This document shows positions 7,761 to 13,160 of a stretch of DNA of 15,619 nucleotides, piece after piece; positions within the stretch are counted from its first letter, which is position 1; each line of letters opens with the position of its first letter. Both the position numbers and the translations under genes were made by a program. Where the stretch lies: assembly GCA_035642415.1 (NCBI GenBank), contig DASQSI010000030.1, positions 1 to 15,619 of the forward strand, in the 5' to 3' direction. The DNA comes from Rubrobacter_F sp035642415 (GTDB lineage: Bacteria; Actinomycetota; Rubrobacteria; Rubrobacterales; Rubrobacteraceae). The notes beneath the pieces were generated by a model. It ran no database searches and was not told the origin of the DNA. It saw only the letters and a program-made list of their open reading frames with translations.

Positions 7761-7859
7761 GGCAGAAAGAAACGAGGCTACTGAGATTAGAGTAGTTATA
7801 CTGTACGAGCACTCCGGGCTCCTTTCTTGTCCGATCCGCTTATGGATCAGTATTCGCTA

Positions 7860-7876
7860 TAGAATCAGCATAGAAT
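7860..7876 (+). promoter_or_regulatory. Two TAGAAT boxes upstream of the YihY gene
   Basis: TAGAAT occurs twice, at 7860-7865 and 7871-7876, identical to the putative mutS -10 box. The second is 33 bp before the YihY start. I do not see a good -35 at the right spacing for either, so this is only a candidate promoter. A further TATACT box is at 7797-7802. Confidence 0.25.
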
Positions 7877-7908
7877 ATTAGAGCTGGCGAGCTGAGGATT
7901 TAGTAAGC

Positions 7909-8784
7909 TTGGTCGAATTCTTTTCGGGTTTAAAGAGCATCCTAGGCCTTAGTACGCTCAAGAGCATGGGGCGTAAGCTGTGGGATGACGACTGCTTAGG
8001 GCTTGCTGGACAGCAAGCCTACTTTATCCTACTCTCGCTGTTCCCTTTCCTCATGTTCCTGGTGGCTATGGCCGGGATTGTGGTCAACGATCCCGAATCG
8101 GCTCTAAAGACCTTAACCGAAAGGATGGAGGGCTTTCTGCCTCAAGATGCTGTTGAGCTCTTAGTAGATTACGTCGACCGTACTCTGCGGAGTACGGGTT
8201 CAGGGGTGCTCTTCTTTGGCATTCTGGCCGCTCTTTCGTCGGGCTCGGCGGCGGCGAGCGCTATCATTAAGGCAACCAATCGAGCCTACGAGCTGCGAGA
8301 AACCCGGCCGTTCTGGAAGATCCAGAGCATCTCTATTTTGATAGTCCTTGGGCTGGCACTGCTGATAGCAGCTTTGGCTCTGGTAGTCTTCGGGCCTGGG
8401 GTAGCAGGTTACGTCCAACAGCTGACCGGACTACCGAATGTCTTTCTGAGTCTCTGGAGGATCCTGCGCTGGGGACTAGCCTTTCTCGCCGTAACCTTCG
8501 CCTTGGACATCCTTTATTACATAGCTCCGAACGCGGACCTTCCCTTTAAGTGGATCACTCCGGGTGGGGTTGTGGCTACAGTCCTTATGCTCACCTCTAG
8601 CGTGGCGTTAAAACTTTATGTAGCTAACTTTGGCCACTATGACCAGATCTACGGGCAACTCGGGGCAGTAATAGTACTGATGCTCTGGTTGTACATCACG
8701 GGGCTTATGGTGCTTGTCGGAGCGGAGATGAACGCCGCAATAGCCCGCACGGCGGAAGAGCGAAAGGGCACCGAGCTCATCTAG
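7909..8784 (+). CDS. YihY/BrkB-family integral membrane protein
   Basis: 291 aa, the normal family length (PF03631). The N-terminal signature LGLAGQQAYFILLSLFPFLM is followed by six predicted membrane helices: about 37-60, 98-120, 138-167, 182-208, 214-240 and 251-280. The family block LDILYYIAPN and the C-terminal ..GAVIVLMLWLYITGLMVLVG.. segment are present. These proteins were once called ribonuclease BN, but that activity belongs to a different protein; YihY proteins are membrane proteins of unclear, possibly transport, function. The TTG start is supported by GAGG about 12 nt upstream, and an in-frame TAG at 7879 excludes earlier starts; ATG 7969 is a shorter alternative that still keeps the family signature. 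The gene stands alone, with no obvious terminator after it. Confidence 0.92.
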   Translation: MVEFFSGLKSILGLSTLKSMGRKLWDDDCLGLAGQQAYFILLSLFPFLMFLVAMAGIVVNDPESALKTLTERMEGFLPQDAVELLVDYVDRTLRSTGSGVLFFGILAALSSGSAAASAIIKATNRAYELRETRPFWKIQSISILIVLGLALLIAALALVVFGPGVAGYVQQLTGLPNVFLSLWRILRWGLAFLAVTFALDILYYIAPNADLPFKWITPGGVVATVLMLTSSVALKLYVANFGHYDQIYGQLGAVIVLMLWLYITGLMVLVGAEMNAAIARTAEERKGTELI

Positions 8785-8819
8785 GCGGGAACACCAGCAG
8801 AAAAGAATGAGGCGTTTCG

Positions 8820-8972
8820 CTAGATAATCCTCGCTACCATTGCACGATCTTCGATCACATCTCCCCTGGTGTCCTCGGTGGCAGAGCTCTCTACCTCGGA
8901 ATGGTACACGCCTAGTTTCTCAACCTTGCGCCTAGAGCTGTCTTCGTGGCACCTGCTTCCTCTTCTAGCGTC
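8820..8972 (-). other. Unrecognised 50-codon open frame, possible gene remnant
   Basis: Between in-frame stops at 8973-8975 and 8820-8822 the minus strand includes KVEKLGVYHSEVESSATEDT, continuing with RGDVIEDRAMVARII, a balanced composition that looks coding. No good start or ribosome binding site is present. A neighbouring frame just upstream also reads protein-like (TLEEEAGATKTALGA), which would fit a frameshifted gene tail. Family unknown. I see nothing else in 8785-9183. Confidence 0.2.
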
Positions 8973-9183
8973 TTAGAGCCTGTTTGGTAAAGGTGAGGGT
9001 TAAACGTGTTGACGTTCTGGGGTACGCAGAGGACCTGTCTCTGATGGCTCTCTTTGGTAGAAAAGCTTCGAGAACGGAGGAAGCTACCCTGTAAAAACGA
9101 CCCACATGAGGCTGTTCTGCGTGCAAAAGAAGCAGATTTGGCTTTGAAGTCTAACCCTATTGCTTACCAATCAGGCTCTTAGG

Positions 9184-9432
9184 CTAGGATTCGGAGTGCT
9201 CTTCTAAGACTTCTTCTTCGACGATTTCCTCTTTCTGTGGGGGGAGACTCAAATCTAAGAATTTCCCATCTGGGCCGATCTGCACGTGAATGAAGGCTCC
9301 CGTCTCCTCCTTTACGGTGCGTACCTTTTGTCCCTCTTGGTTTGTGTGCTCTTCCTCCGACGACGGCTCATTGGCCTTGTCCACTCTGTCCTCGTCCACT
9401 TGCGTTCCTTCCCTATAGGTACATTTACTCAT
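9184..9432 (-). CDS. Small acidic hypothetical protein, 82 aa
   Basis: 82 aa, strongly charged and rich in Glu. The N-terminal half is polar (DEDRVDKANEPSSEEEHTN); the middle, GAFIHVQIGPDGKFLDLSLP, looks like a short beta hairpin; the tail EEIVEEEVLEEHSES is acidic. No family is recognised, and it has no signal peptide or membrane segment. The ATG start has only a weak GGTAAG ribosome binding site. It is the last of three small minus-strand genes with spacings of about 140-160 bp, so cotranscription is possible but not shown. Cytoplasmic by appearance. Moderately likely to be real because the composition is coherent and unlike the opposite-strand frames. Confidence 0.45.
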   Translation of the reverse strand: MSKCTYREGTQVDEDRVDKANEPSSEEEHTNQEGQKVRTVKEETGAFIHVQIGPDGKFLDLSLPPQKEEIVEEEVLEEHSES

Positions 9433-9524
9433 GTTCTTACCATCGTCGTGTCTGCGGCAAACGCCGAAACGAGAGAACAGTAGCGTGAGGCGGACCTTTA
9501 GGGGCTCAGTGCCTACCGAGTTGA

Positions 9525-9542
9525 CGAGAAGAGCCCTTCTCG
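9525..9542. other. Perfect 7-bp hairpin between two small minus-strand genes
   Basis: CGAGAAG-AGCC-CTTCTCG forms a 7-bp stem with a 4-nt loop, 31 bp downstream of the stop of the 95-aa gene. It has no T-tract on either strand. It could end that transcript or mark an RNA processing site. Confidence 0.3.
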
Positions 9543-9572
9543 GCAGTTCGGAATGGGTGTACGAGGAGTCTG

Positions 9573-9860
9573 CTATGCAACATTCCGGCTTGCGCGGCCG
9601 CCTTTACGACGTAGGAGATCGGTGTGGTAGCCCTTCCTAGCGTGGTAGTACTTCCTAAGGCGAAAGTTCTCTTCCGCAGCATCCGCCAATGAGCTCTTTA
9701 GGCGTTCGTTTTGCCTCAAAAGGGCATTGTATCCGGTTCTCTTGAGCCCTCGGCGCATCTTTATGAAGCTCTCCACAATGGAGCAACAGAACCAAACGGA
9801 GAGCACGAGCCCCATCAGCGCCGTCATGACCAATGCGCACAAACCTAGTACATCTTCCAT
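9573..9860 (-). CDS. Small single-pass membrane protein with coiled coil, 95 aa, unknown
   Basis: The ATG at 9860 is preceded by GGAGG with 9-nt spacing, which makes this a credible gene; a TTG two codons earlier is too close to that site. Residues 4-30 form one hydrophobic helix (LGLCALVMTALMGLVLSVWF), then a basic stop-transfer region (KMRRGLKR), then a helical, coiled-coil-like stretch (NALLRQNERLKSSLADAAEE). The tail is very basic (LLRRKGGRASRN). The expected topology is an N-terminal anchor with a cytoplasmic, possibly nucleic-acid- or membrane-binding tail. No family is recognised. It lies between two other small minus-strand genes, all transcribed the same way. Confidence 0.6.
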   Translation of the reverse strand: MEDVLGLCALVMTALMGLVLSVWFCCSIVESFIKMRRGLKRTGYNALLRQNERLKSSLADAAEENFRLRKYYHARKGYHTDLLRRKGGRASRNVA

Positions 9861-9894
9861 TATCAACTACCTCCGAGTCGAGCACGTTCCTTCT

Positions 9895-10047
9895 CTAAGG
9901 ATGGACATCGCAAGCCAGTATTAAACGGCTCATGTTCACCGGTCTGGGCCGGCCAACCACCTCGCTTCCCAACCACGCTTTAGACACTGGCCAAAGGGGA
10001 TTCGGATACTGGCTTTCGTTATGCGAAGATGCTTGCCACCACAGCAT
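9895..10047 (-). other. Possible 50-aa ORF overlapping the end of the 96-aa gene
   Basis: An ATG at 10047, preceded by AGGAGG with suitable spacing, opens a 50-codon frame that overlaps the last ten codons of the upstream gene in another frame. The layout suggests translational coupling, but the product (MLWWQASSHNES..) has no recognised family and may be chance, because the AGGAGG is also coding sequence for Arg-Arg of the upstream gene. Confidence 0.22.
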
Positions 10048-10309
10048 AAAGCTCCCTCCTCTCACCTTCGTCCGCGGCATCATTCGGCAAGGCCAAGCCG
10101 AGGTCCTCGAAGAGCTCGCCCCACCGGCCGTTCACTTGCTTTTGCGCTTCCATCTGGTTCGCTTCTATCGGCTCTGTTTCGCTTTGCGCTCGTGCGGGCC
10201 CGCCGAACAGCACTTTCTCAGACCCGTGATGCCCCTCGACACACTCGGTGGCCTTCGCGTATTTGGCTTCCTTGCACTGCTCCCTGATGCGCTCTTCTAC
10301 CAGTACCAC
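10019..10309 (-). CDS. Small hypothetical protein, 96 aa, with near-consensus ribosome binding site
   Basis: The GTG start at 10309 sits 5 nt after GGAGG, in GGGAGGTGA, an almost perfect match to the 16S anti-SD; a GTG two codons earlier abuts that site and is less likely. The product is soluble and polar: a charged helical N-terminus (VEERIREQCKEAKYAKATEC), a Gly-containing middle, and a C-terminal helix (WGELFEDLGLALPNDAADEG). No family is recognised and no metal or catalytic motif is evident. Upstream on the same strand are a 7-bp hairpin (10383-10406) and a weak promoter-like pair (TTGCGT, 16 bp, TAGGAT). It appears to be the first of a row of small minus-strand genes. The ribosome binding site makes it likely to be translated; its role is unknown. 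Confidence 0.55.
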   Translation of the reverse strand: MVLVEERIREQCKEAKYAKATECVEGHHGSEKVLFGGPARAQSETEPIEANQMEAQKQVNGRWGELFEDLGLALPNDAADEGERRELYAVVASIFA

Positions 10310-10382
10310 ATTCACCTCCCTTTTCTAAAGAAAGGTCCCTTCCTGCCTCTTGCATCCTACCGAGAATCGATAGCTACGCAAC

Positions 10383-10406
10383 GGCGCTACAGCGGTGTCT
10401 AGCGCC
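10383..10406. other. Inverted repeat upstream of the 96-aa gene
   Basis: GGCGCTA and TAGCGCC form a perfect 7-bp stem around a 10-nt loop, about 75 bp upstream of the 96-aa gene start. On the plus strand it is followed, 20 or so bases later, by a T-rich run; on the minus strand it lies in the putative leader or promoter region of the small-gene row. Operator or terminator, undecided. Confidence 0.3.
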
Positions 10407-10675
10407 TTCGCGTTCCCTTGTATTGTTTTTTATTAAGTGGGCGGTTTGCGCTCCTCGTTGTCGGTGGCGAGGCTGCAAGGCTCTCTTGAAGCGAAGATAG
10501 AAACCACTACATCTAGCCGCCCACCCTAGCGTATTGCTCGACCCTGCGGTTAGATTAAGAATTTTTGGAGGAACGTTTGAATTGGTGATCTGCAATATCT
10601 AGTAGGTAGCTGAGTGTCAGGCCCTAGAGGCACCTAGCTGCCGTGGTTTGAGCAGTTACCGCTCAGCCGCCGGTA

Positions 10676-10858
10676 CTAGAAAGGGCCGCAGCCTAAAAGA
10701 AGCCACCTTACGAGCGAGCAGCAGCAAGCAGAAGGGCCCCCCGCGCGGCAATGGAAGTTTGGCGTGGTGGGCTGACTTCTCCAGAAGGACCCCATATGCC
10801 GCGGGTCGCACACCTCCTCTAGGGTGCGCGGGACGCTCGACCCTAATGGCTTCTCCAT
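10676..10858 (-). pseudogene. N-terminal remnant of a cysteine hydrolase (isochorismatase-like)
   Basis: The ATG at 10858 has a perfect ribosome binding site (AAGGAGG, 5-nt spacing). The first 22 residues include VPRTLEEVCDPRH, the lead-in that isochorismatase-type cysteine hydrolases show just before their ALLVxDMQ strand with the catalytic Asp. That strand is missing: the frame continues as low-quality Cys/Ser/Trp-rich sequence. A neighbouring frame carries SIAARGALLLAAARS (ending at 10708), reminiscent of the first helix of the family. The best reading is an intact translation start followed by an internal deletion or frameshift and loss of the rest. The family assignment rests on a short motif from memory and is tentative. 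The rest of 10316-11231 holds a hairpin pair and purine-rich DNA but no gene I can support. Confidence 0.42.
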
Positions 10859-11003
10859 GGCTTCCTCCTTTTCCTGAATAGTAAAAAAGCTACCCCGATT
10901 CCTGCTCACCGTTCGAGCATTCTGGTCGGCGGGTATTGCTGATAGCGGTGCCGGCCGGTCAGGACGCGCCACGCCTCTCCAACAACGTAAGATGATTATT
11001 CTC

Positions 11004-11032
11004 TCGGCTCGTCTAGCCGATAAACCTAGACG
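11004..11032. other. Two mutually exclusive hairpins
   Basis: TCGGCT/AGCCGA (11004-11009 with 11015-11020, 5-nt loop) and CGTCTAG/CTAGACG (11010-11016 with 11026-11032, 9-nt loop) share bases, so only one can form at a time, as in attenuator-type switches. No clear gene follows on either strand: the minus strand has only a short frame behind GAGGAG near 11082-11115 that stops after 15 codons. Function unknown. Confidence 0.22.
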
Positions 11033-11231
11033 AACGGCGGCTTCCCAATCTCTAACAGGCTAATAATCTCTCTGTACGCTTTCGATGAGCGCTGGTTCGG
11101 TGTTCATGTTGAGGTTCTCCTCAGATCTGTGTAGTCTTGGTGTGGTTTTGTTTTATCGTTTAGGGAAGAGCTAGGGGGAGGCACAGAGGGGGAGGGCCGT
11201 CGATGGGGAAACGGTTGAAAGGAAGAGAAGC

Positions 11232-11340
11232 ATGACCACAGAAGAGAACAAGGTCGTCGCCCGGCGCTTTGTCGAAGTCCTTCAGGAGTTCTTTCGTACG
11301 AGGGGAGCAAACTTGATGGACAGCGTGCTAGCTAACCTAG
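11232..11340 (+). pseudogene. SnoaL-like / NTF2-fold protein, N-terminal fragment cut by the IS982 element
   Basis: The ATG at 11232 follows AAAGGAAGAG, a fair ribosome binding site. The product begins MTTEENKVVARRFVEVLQEF, then FRTRGANLMDSVLANLV. This is the typical first helix pair of SnoaL-like ester cyclases and polyketide-cyclase relatives (EENK..xRRFxEEV...G..xxxDELLA). The match ends where the insertion-sequence inverted repeat begins (11341). The frame then runs 18 codons into the IS and stops at 11397-11399, giving a 55-aa chimeric frame. I could not find the rest of the gene on the other side of the IS (after 12325), so sequence was probably lost there. The family call is from the N-terminal pattern only. 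Confidence 0.5.
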
Positions 11341-11351
11341 TGTGCAAGTTT
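11341..11351. repeat. IS982 terminal inverted repeat, transposase 3' side
   Basis: TGTGCAAGTTT, the reverse complement of the repeat at the other end. It directly abuts the SnoaL-like fragment and lies 3 bp beyond the transposase stop codon. Confidence 0.7.
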
Positions 11352-11354
11352 GTC

Positions 11355-12230
11355 TCAGGTAAGGAGTTGGGAGAGTTGCAGAGGCCGGTTGCCCACTAGG
11401 TGGTTAAGCAAGAAGGCGGTGGTGTGACTTAAGACCTTGCGCAAAAGCCGGCTCATCAGATGCCAGACATCCCTAGCCCAAACACGTTTGATGCAAAAAC
11501 GTCCTACGAGTTGGCTAAAGAGCGTGTCGATACGGTAACGAAGACGGCTGAGGCGAGCACTTCTTCGAGGATGCGGATCGCGTCCTTTGTCCCGGTAAGG
11601 AGCTAGGAGCTCTACGCCCTGCGCTGCTAAATCCTTCTTGGTTTTGGGCGACCAGTAGTTGCGATCTCCGACTATCACGCCCGACGTACGCTCAACAAGT
11701 TCGGGGAGTACCGAAAGTTCATGGACGTTGGCCGGGGCCATATAAAAACGGGTGATGACGCCAGGCCAACAAACCCTCACGTGCATCCTGAAGCCATAGA
11801 AGGTCTGCTTGAGCAAAGTGTCCTTGCCGAAAGCCGCCTCACCACGGAAGCGCCTGCACCTGTAGGCGCGGGCGAAAAGACAAACCGGCAGGGGCAGGGA
11901 GTCGCATAGGGCGAGGGTAGGGTAATGAGGAGTGGATGGCAAGAGCTCTTGCCAGAGACGCTCTTTGAGCTTCCAGAGGTTAGCCGCCTGTCTGACGAAG
12001 GTCGTCCTGTGGACTTCACATAAGGCGGGGAACCATTCGCCGTAGTGTTGTCTAAAGTAGTGATAGAGACCCTTGTCGGTGTCGATGCCTAGGAACTCTC
12101 CGACGATCTCTATAGTGAGGACCTCTGCATCGGAGAGCTTGGGAGCGGGACCGCGCCTTCGGATGCGCCGACCTTCGATTTGATCATCGATGAGGCAAAA
12201 GACGGTAACGATGAAGGTGTTAAGATCCAC
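11355..12230 (-). CDS. IS982-family transposase
   Basis: 291 aa and apparently full length, without frameshift or internal stop. Recognisable family blocks are RRRGPAPKLSDAEVLT (24-39), GEFLGID (44-50), RTTFVRQAANLW (75-86), DSLPLPVC (110-117), FRGEAAFG (128-135), YGFRMHVRVCWPGVI (145-159), GDRNYWSP (188-195), RYRIDTLFSQL (231-241) and WHLMSRLLRKVLSH (256-269). Candidate catalytic acids are D110, D189 and D235; the third position is Glu in many DDE enzymes, so Asp there is worth noting. The start is GTG, with GGAGG 9 nt upstream, and that ribosome binding site lies inside a 12-bp inverted repeat. The enzyme cuts and joins the ends of its own element. Because it is intact it could still be active. 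Confidence 0.92.
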   Translation of the reverse strand: MDLNTFIVTVFCLIDDQIEGRRIRRRGPAPKLSDAEVLTIEIVGEFLGIDTDKGLYHYFRQHYGEWFPALCEVHRTTFVRQAANLWKLKERLWQELLPSTPHYPTLALCDSLPLPVCLFARAYRCRRFRGEAAFGKDTLLKQTFYGFRMHVRVCWPGVITRFYMAPANVHELSVLPELVERTSGVIVGDRNYWSPKTKKDLAAQGVELLAPYRDKGRDPHPRRSARLSRLRYRIDTLFSQLVGRFCIKRVWARDVWHLMSRLLRKVLSHTTAFLLNHLVGNRPLQLSQLLT

Positions 12231-12233
12231 TTA

Positions 12234-12292
12234 AGAAGACCTCCGCTGCGTCCGGTGTTATTGGATCAACGCTGAGCGTACGGAGGTCTTCT
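12234..12292 (-). promoter_or_regulatory. Hairpin sequestering the transposase ribosome binding site
   Basis: Perfect 12-bp inverted repeat: AGAAGACCTCCG at 12234-12245 and its reverse complement at 12281-12292, with a 35-nt loop that has minor internal pairing. In minus-strand RNA the 3' arm, CGGAGGTCTTCT, carries the transposase GGAGG, which ends 9 nt before the GTG start, and the 5' arm supplies the complementary CCTCCG. Any transcript entering the IS from outside would fold and hide the site. Confidence 0.65.
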
Positions 12293-12303
12293 GTTTGGCT
12301 CAA
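12275..12303 (-). promoter_or_regulatory. Putative internal promoter of the transposase
   Basis: On the minus strand TTGAGC (12298-12303) and TACGCT (12275-12280) are 17 bp apart. Matches to consensus are modest (4 of 6 and 3 of 6). The 5' arm of the sequestering hairpin lies inside the spacer, so RNA starting near 12268 would contain only the 3' arm and leave the ribosome binding site free. Confidence 0.38.
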
Positions 12304-12314
12304 GTCCTCAAAAG

Positions 12315-12325
12315 AAACTTGCACA
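12315..12325. repeat. IS982 terminal inverted repeat, promoter side
   Basis: AAACTTGCACA, a perfect 11-bp match in reverse complement to 11341-11351. It lies just upstream of the putative internal promoter. Confidence 0.7.
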
Positions 12326-12429
12326 TGTGATTAGATACCTTCTGCTCCAACGAGTTGACTAAAGCAAACCTATATGACACTAGCTGTTGATTAGCGCCCC
12401 GGTCCTCTCGTGCTGAGGCTGTGAGCTAG

Positions 12430-12924
12430 CTACCCCTGGGGGGGCGGTGGTATCTCGGCGCCATACTTCGCAGCAGTCGCCACGAGCCTCTCCACATCTG
12501 GCGGACCTTCAGGCGGAGCGGATGAATCCGTAACAAGCTCGCCCACCTCCTCAAAGAACCCCTCGAACCCGCCTGGCGCGAACAATACTAGGACCCTAGC
12601 TGGATCGGGCCCCACGTTCCTGTAGTCTCGCAGCACCCCTCTTGGTATGCGTACCAAGGATCCGGGGGTAGCTCTGGTGGTGATGGTGCCGTCAGTAACG
12701 AACTCCATCTCCCCTTCGAGTACATAGAAGGTCTCCTCCTGAGTGTGGTGAATATGAGGCGGTGGACCTGCCTGCGGCGGCCAAGTCTCTTCCGTGATCG
12801 TGTAGGCTCCGCCGGTATCCTCGCTCGTTGCCTTGAACGTCGCCATATGGCCTCCTGGCGTCCAAAAAGATTTACCTTCGCCCGGTGGGACGTAAGTTAT
12901 AGTCCCTTTCGTTGTGTCTTCCAC
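12430..12924 (-). CDS. Small cupin-domain protein, atypical metal site
   Basis: 164 aa from the GTG at 12924, which follows AGAGGAG closely; an in-frame TTG at 12963 would give 177 aa but has AAAGG directly against it, a poor spacing. The single cupin domain has motif 1 as PPPHIHHTQEETFYVLEG (HxH at 57 and 59, Glu 63 or 64, Gly 71). Motif 2 reads IPRGVLRDYRNVG, with Arg (codon CGA, residue 99) where a metal-binding His is expected. The N-terminal YVPPGEGKSFWTPG and GEDTGGAY-like blocks are typical of stand-alone bacterial cupins of unknown substrate. A Pro-rich tail follows. It is divergent from a large XRE/NB-ARC/TPR regulator with a shared intergenic region, so it may be that regulator's target. 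Enzymatic activity is doubtful if the metal site is incomplete; a ligand-binding role is possible. Confidence 0.85.
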   Translation of the reverse strand: MEDTTKGTITYVPPGEGKSFWTPGGHMATFKATSEDTGGAYTITEETWPPQAGPPPHIHHTQEETFYVLEGEMEFVTDGTITTRATPGSLVRIPRGVLRDYRNVGPDPARVLVLFAPGGFEGFFEEVGELVTDSSAPPEGPPDVERLVATAAKYGAEIPPPPQG

Positions 12925-13078
12925 GTTCTCCTCTCTCCATGGTTTTCGCTCATCGATACTCAACCTTTGTCTCTAGCTGATCTTGTTTAGGAACTTCTCC
13001 TCCTCTCTAGGATGCTTGCCTATGCCCTGAGTCTGCAACCTACTGTGCGGGCAAACCACCCACACCGCTAGAACAGTC

Positions 13079-13102
13079 CTGGAACGCTTCGGAGCGTGCC
13101 AG
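13079..13102. promoter_or_regulatory. Imperfect inverted repeat in the cupin/regulator intergenic region
   Basis: CTGG-A-ACGCT, a TCGG loop, then AGCGT-G-CCAG: nine pairs interrupted by one mismatch. It lies between the divergent cupin and regulator genes, 59 bp before the regulator's likely start, and may be the operator for one or both or an RNA hairpin. A -10-like TATCCT (13146-13151) follows on the plus strand. Confidence 0.35.
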
Positions 13103-13160
13103 TTCAGCGGACTCCCCTCTGGCGCACGTGCCCCGGTGCCGCTGGTATCCTGAGGGTGTG

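Larger units (their letters stand above)
11341..12325 (-). mobile_element. IS982-family insertion sequence, about 985 bp
   Basis: The element is bounded by perfect 11-bp terminal inverted repeats, TGTGCAAGTTT at 11341-11351 and AAACTTGCACA at 12315-12325, with weaker similarity inside (an AGG a few bases further in). It encodes one intact transposase on the minus strand. A size near 1 kb is normal for the family. No flanking target duplication is visible, and the gene it interrupts on the left does not resume on the right, which suggests an adjacent deletion after insertion or recombination between copies. The exact tips could be off by one or two bases. Confidence 0.75.

Noticed and set aside
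7603..7881. 92-codon plus-strand frame before the YihY gene
   Set aside because: It contains two perfect hairpins and promoter-like boxes, has no ribosome binding site, and reads as low-quality protein.
9932..10402. 156-codon plus-strand frame
   Set aside because: It is antisense to the 96-aa gene that has a near-consensus ribosome binding site; its own start has none and the composition is odd.
11330..12340. Target site duplication around the IS982 element
   Set aside because: The flanks (..CTAACCTAG and TGTGATTAG..) share only partial similarity. No direct repeat of 5 bp or more abuts both ends.
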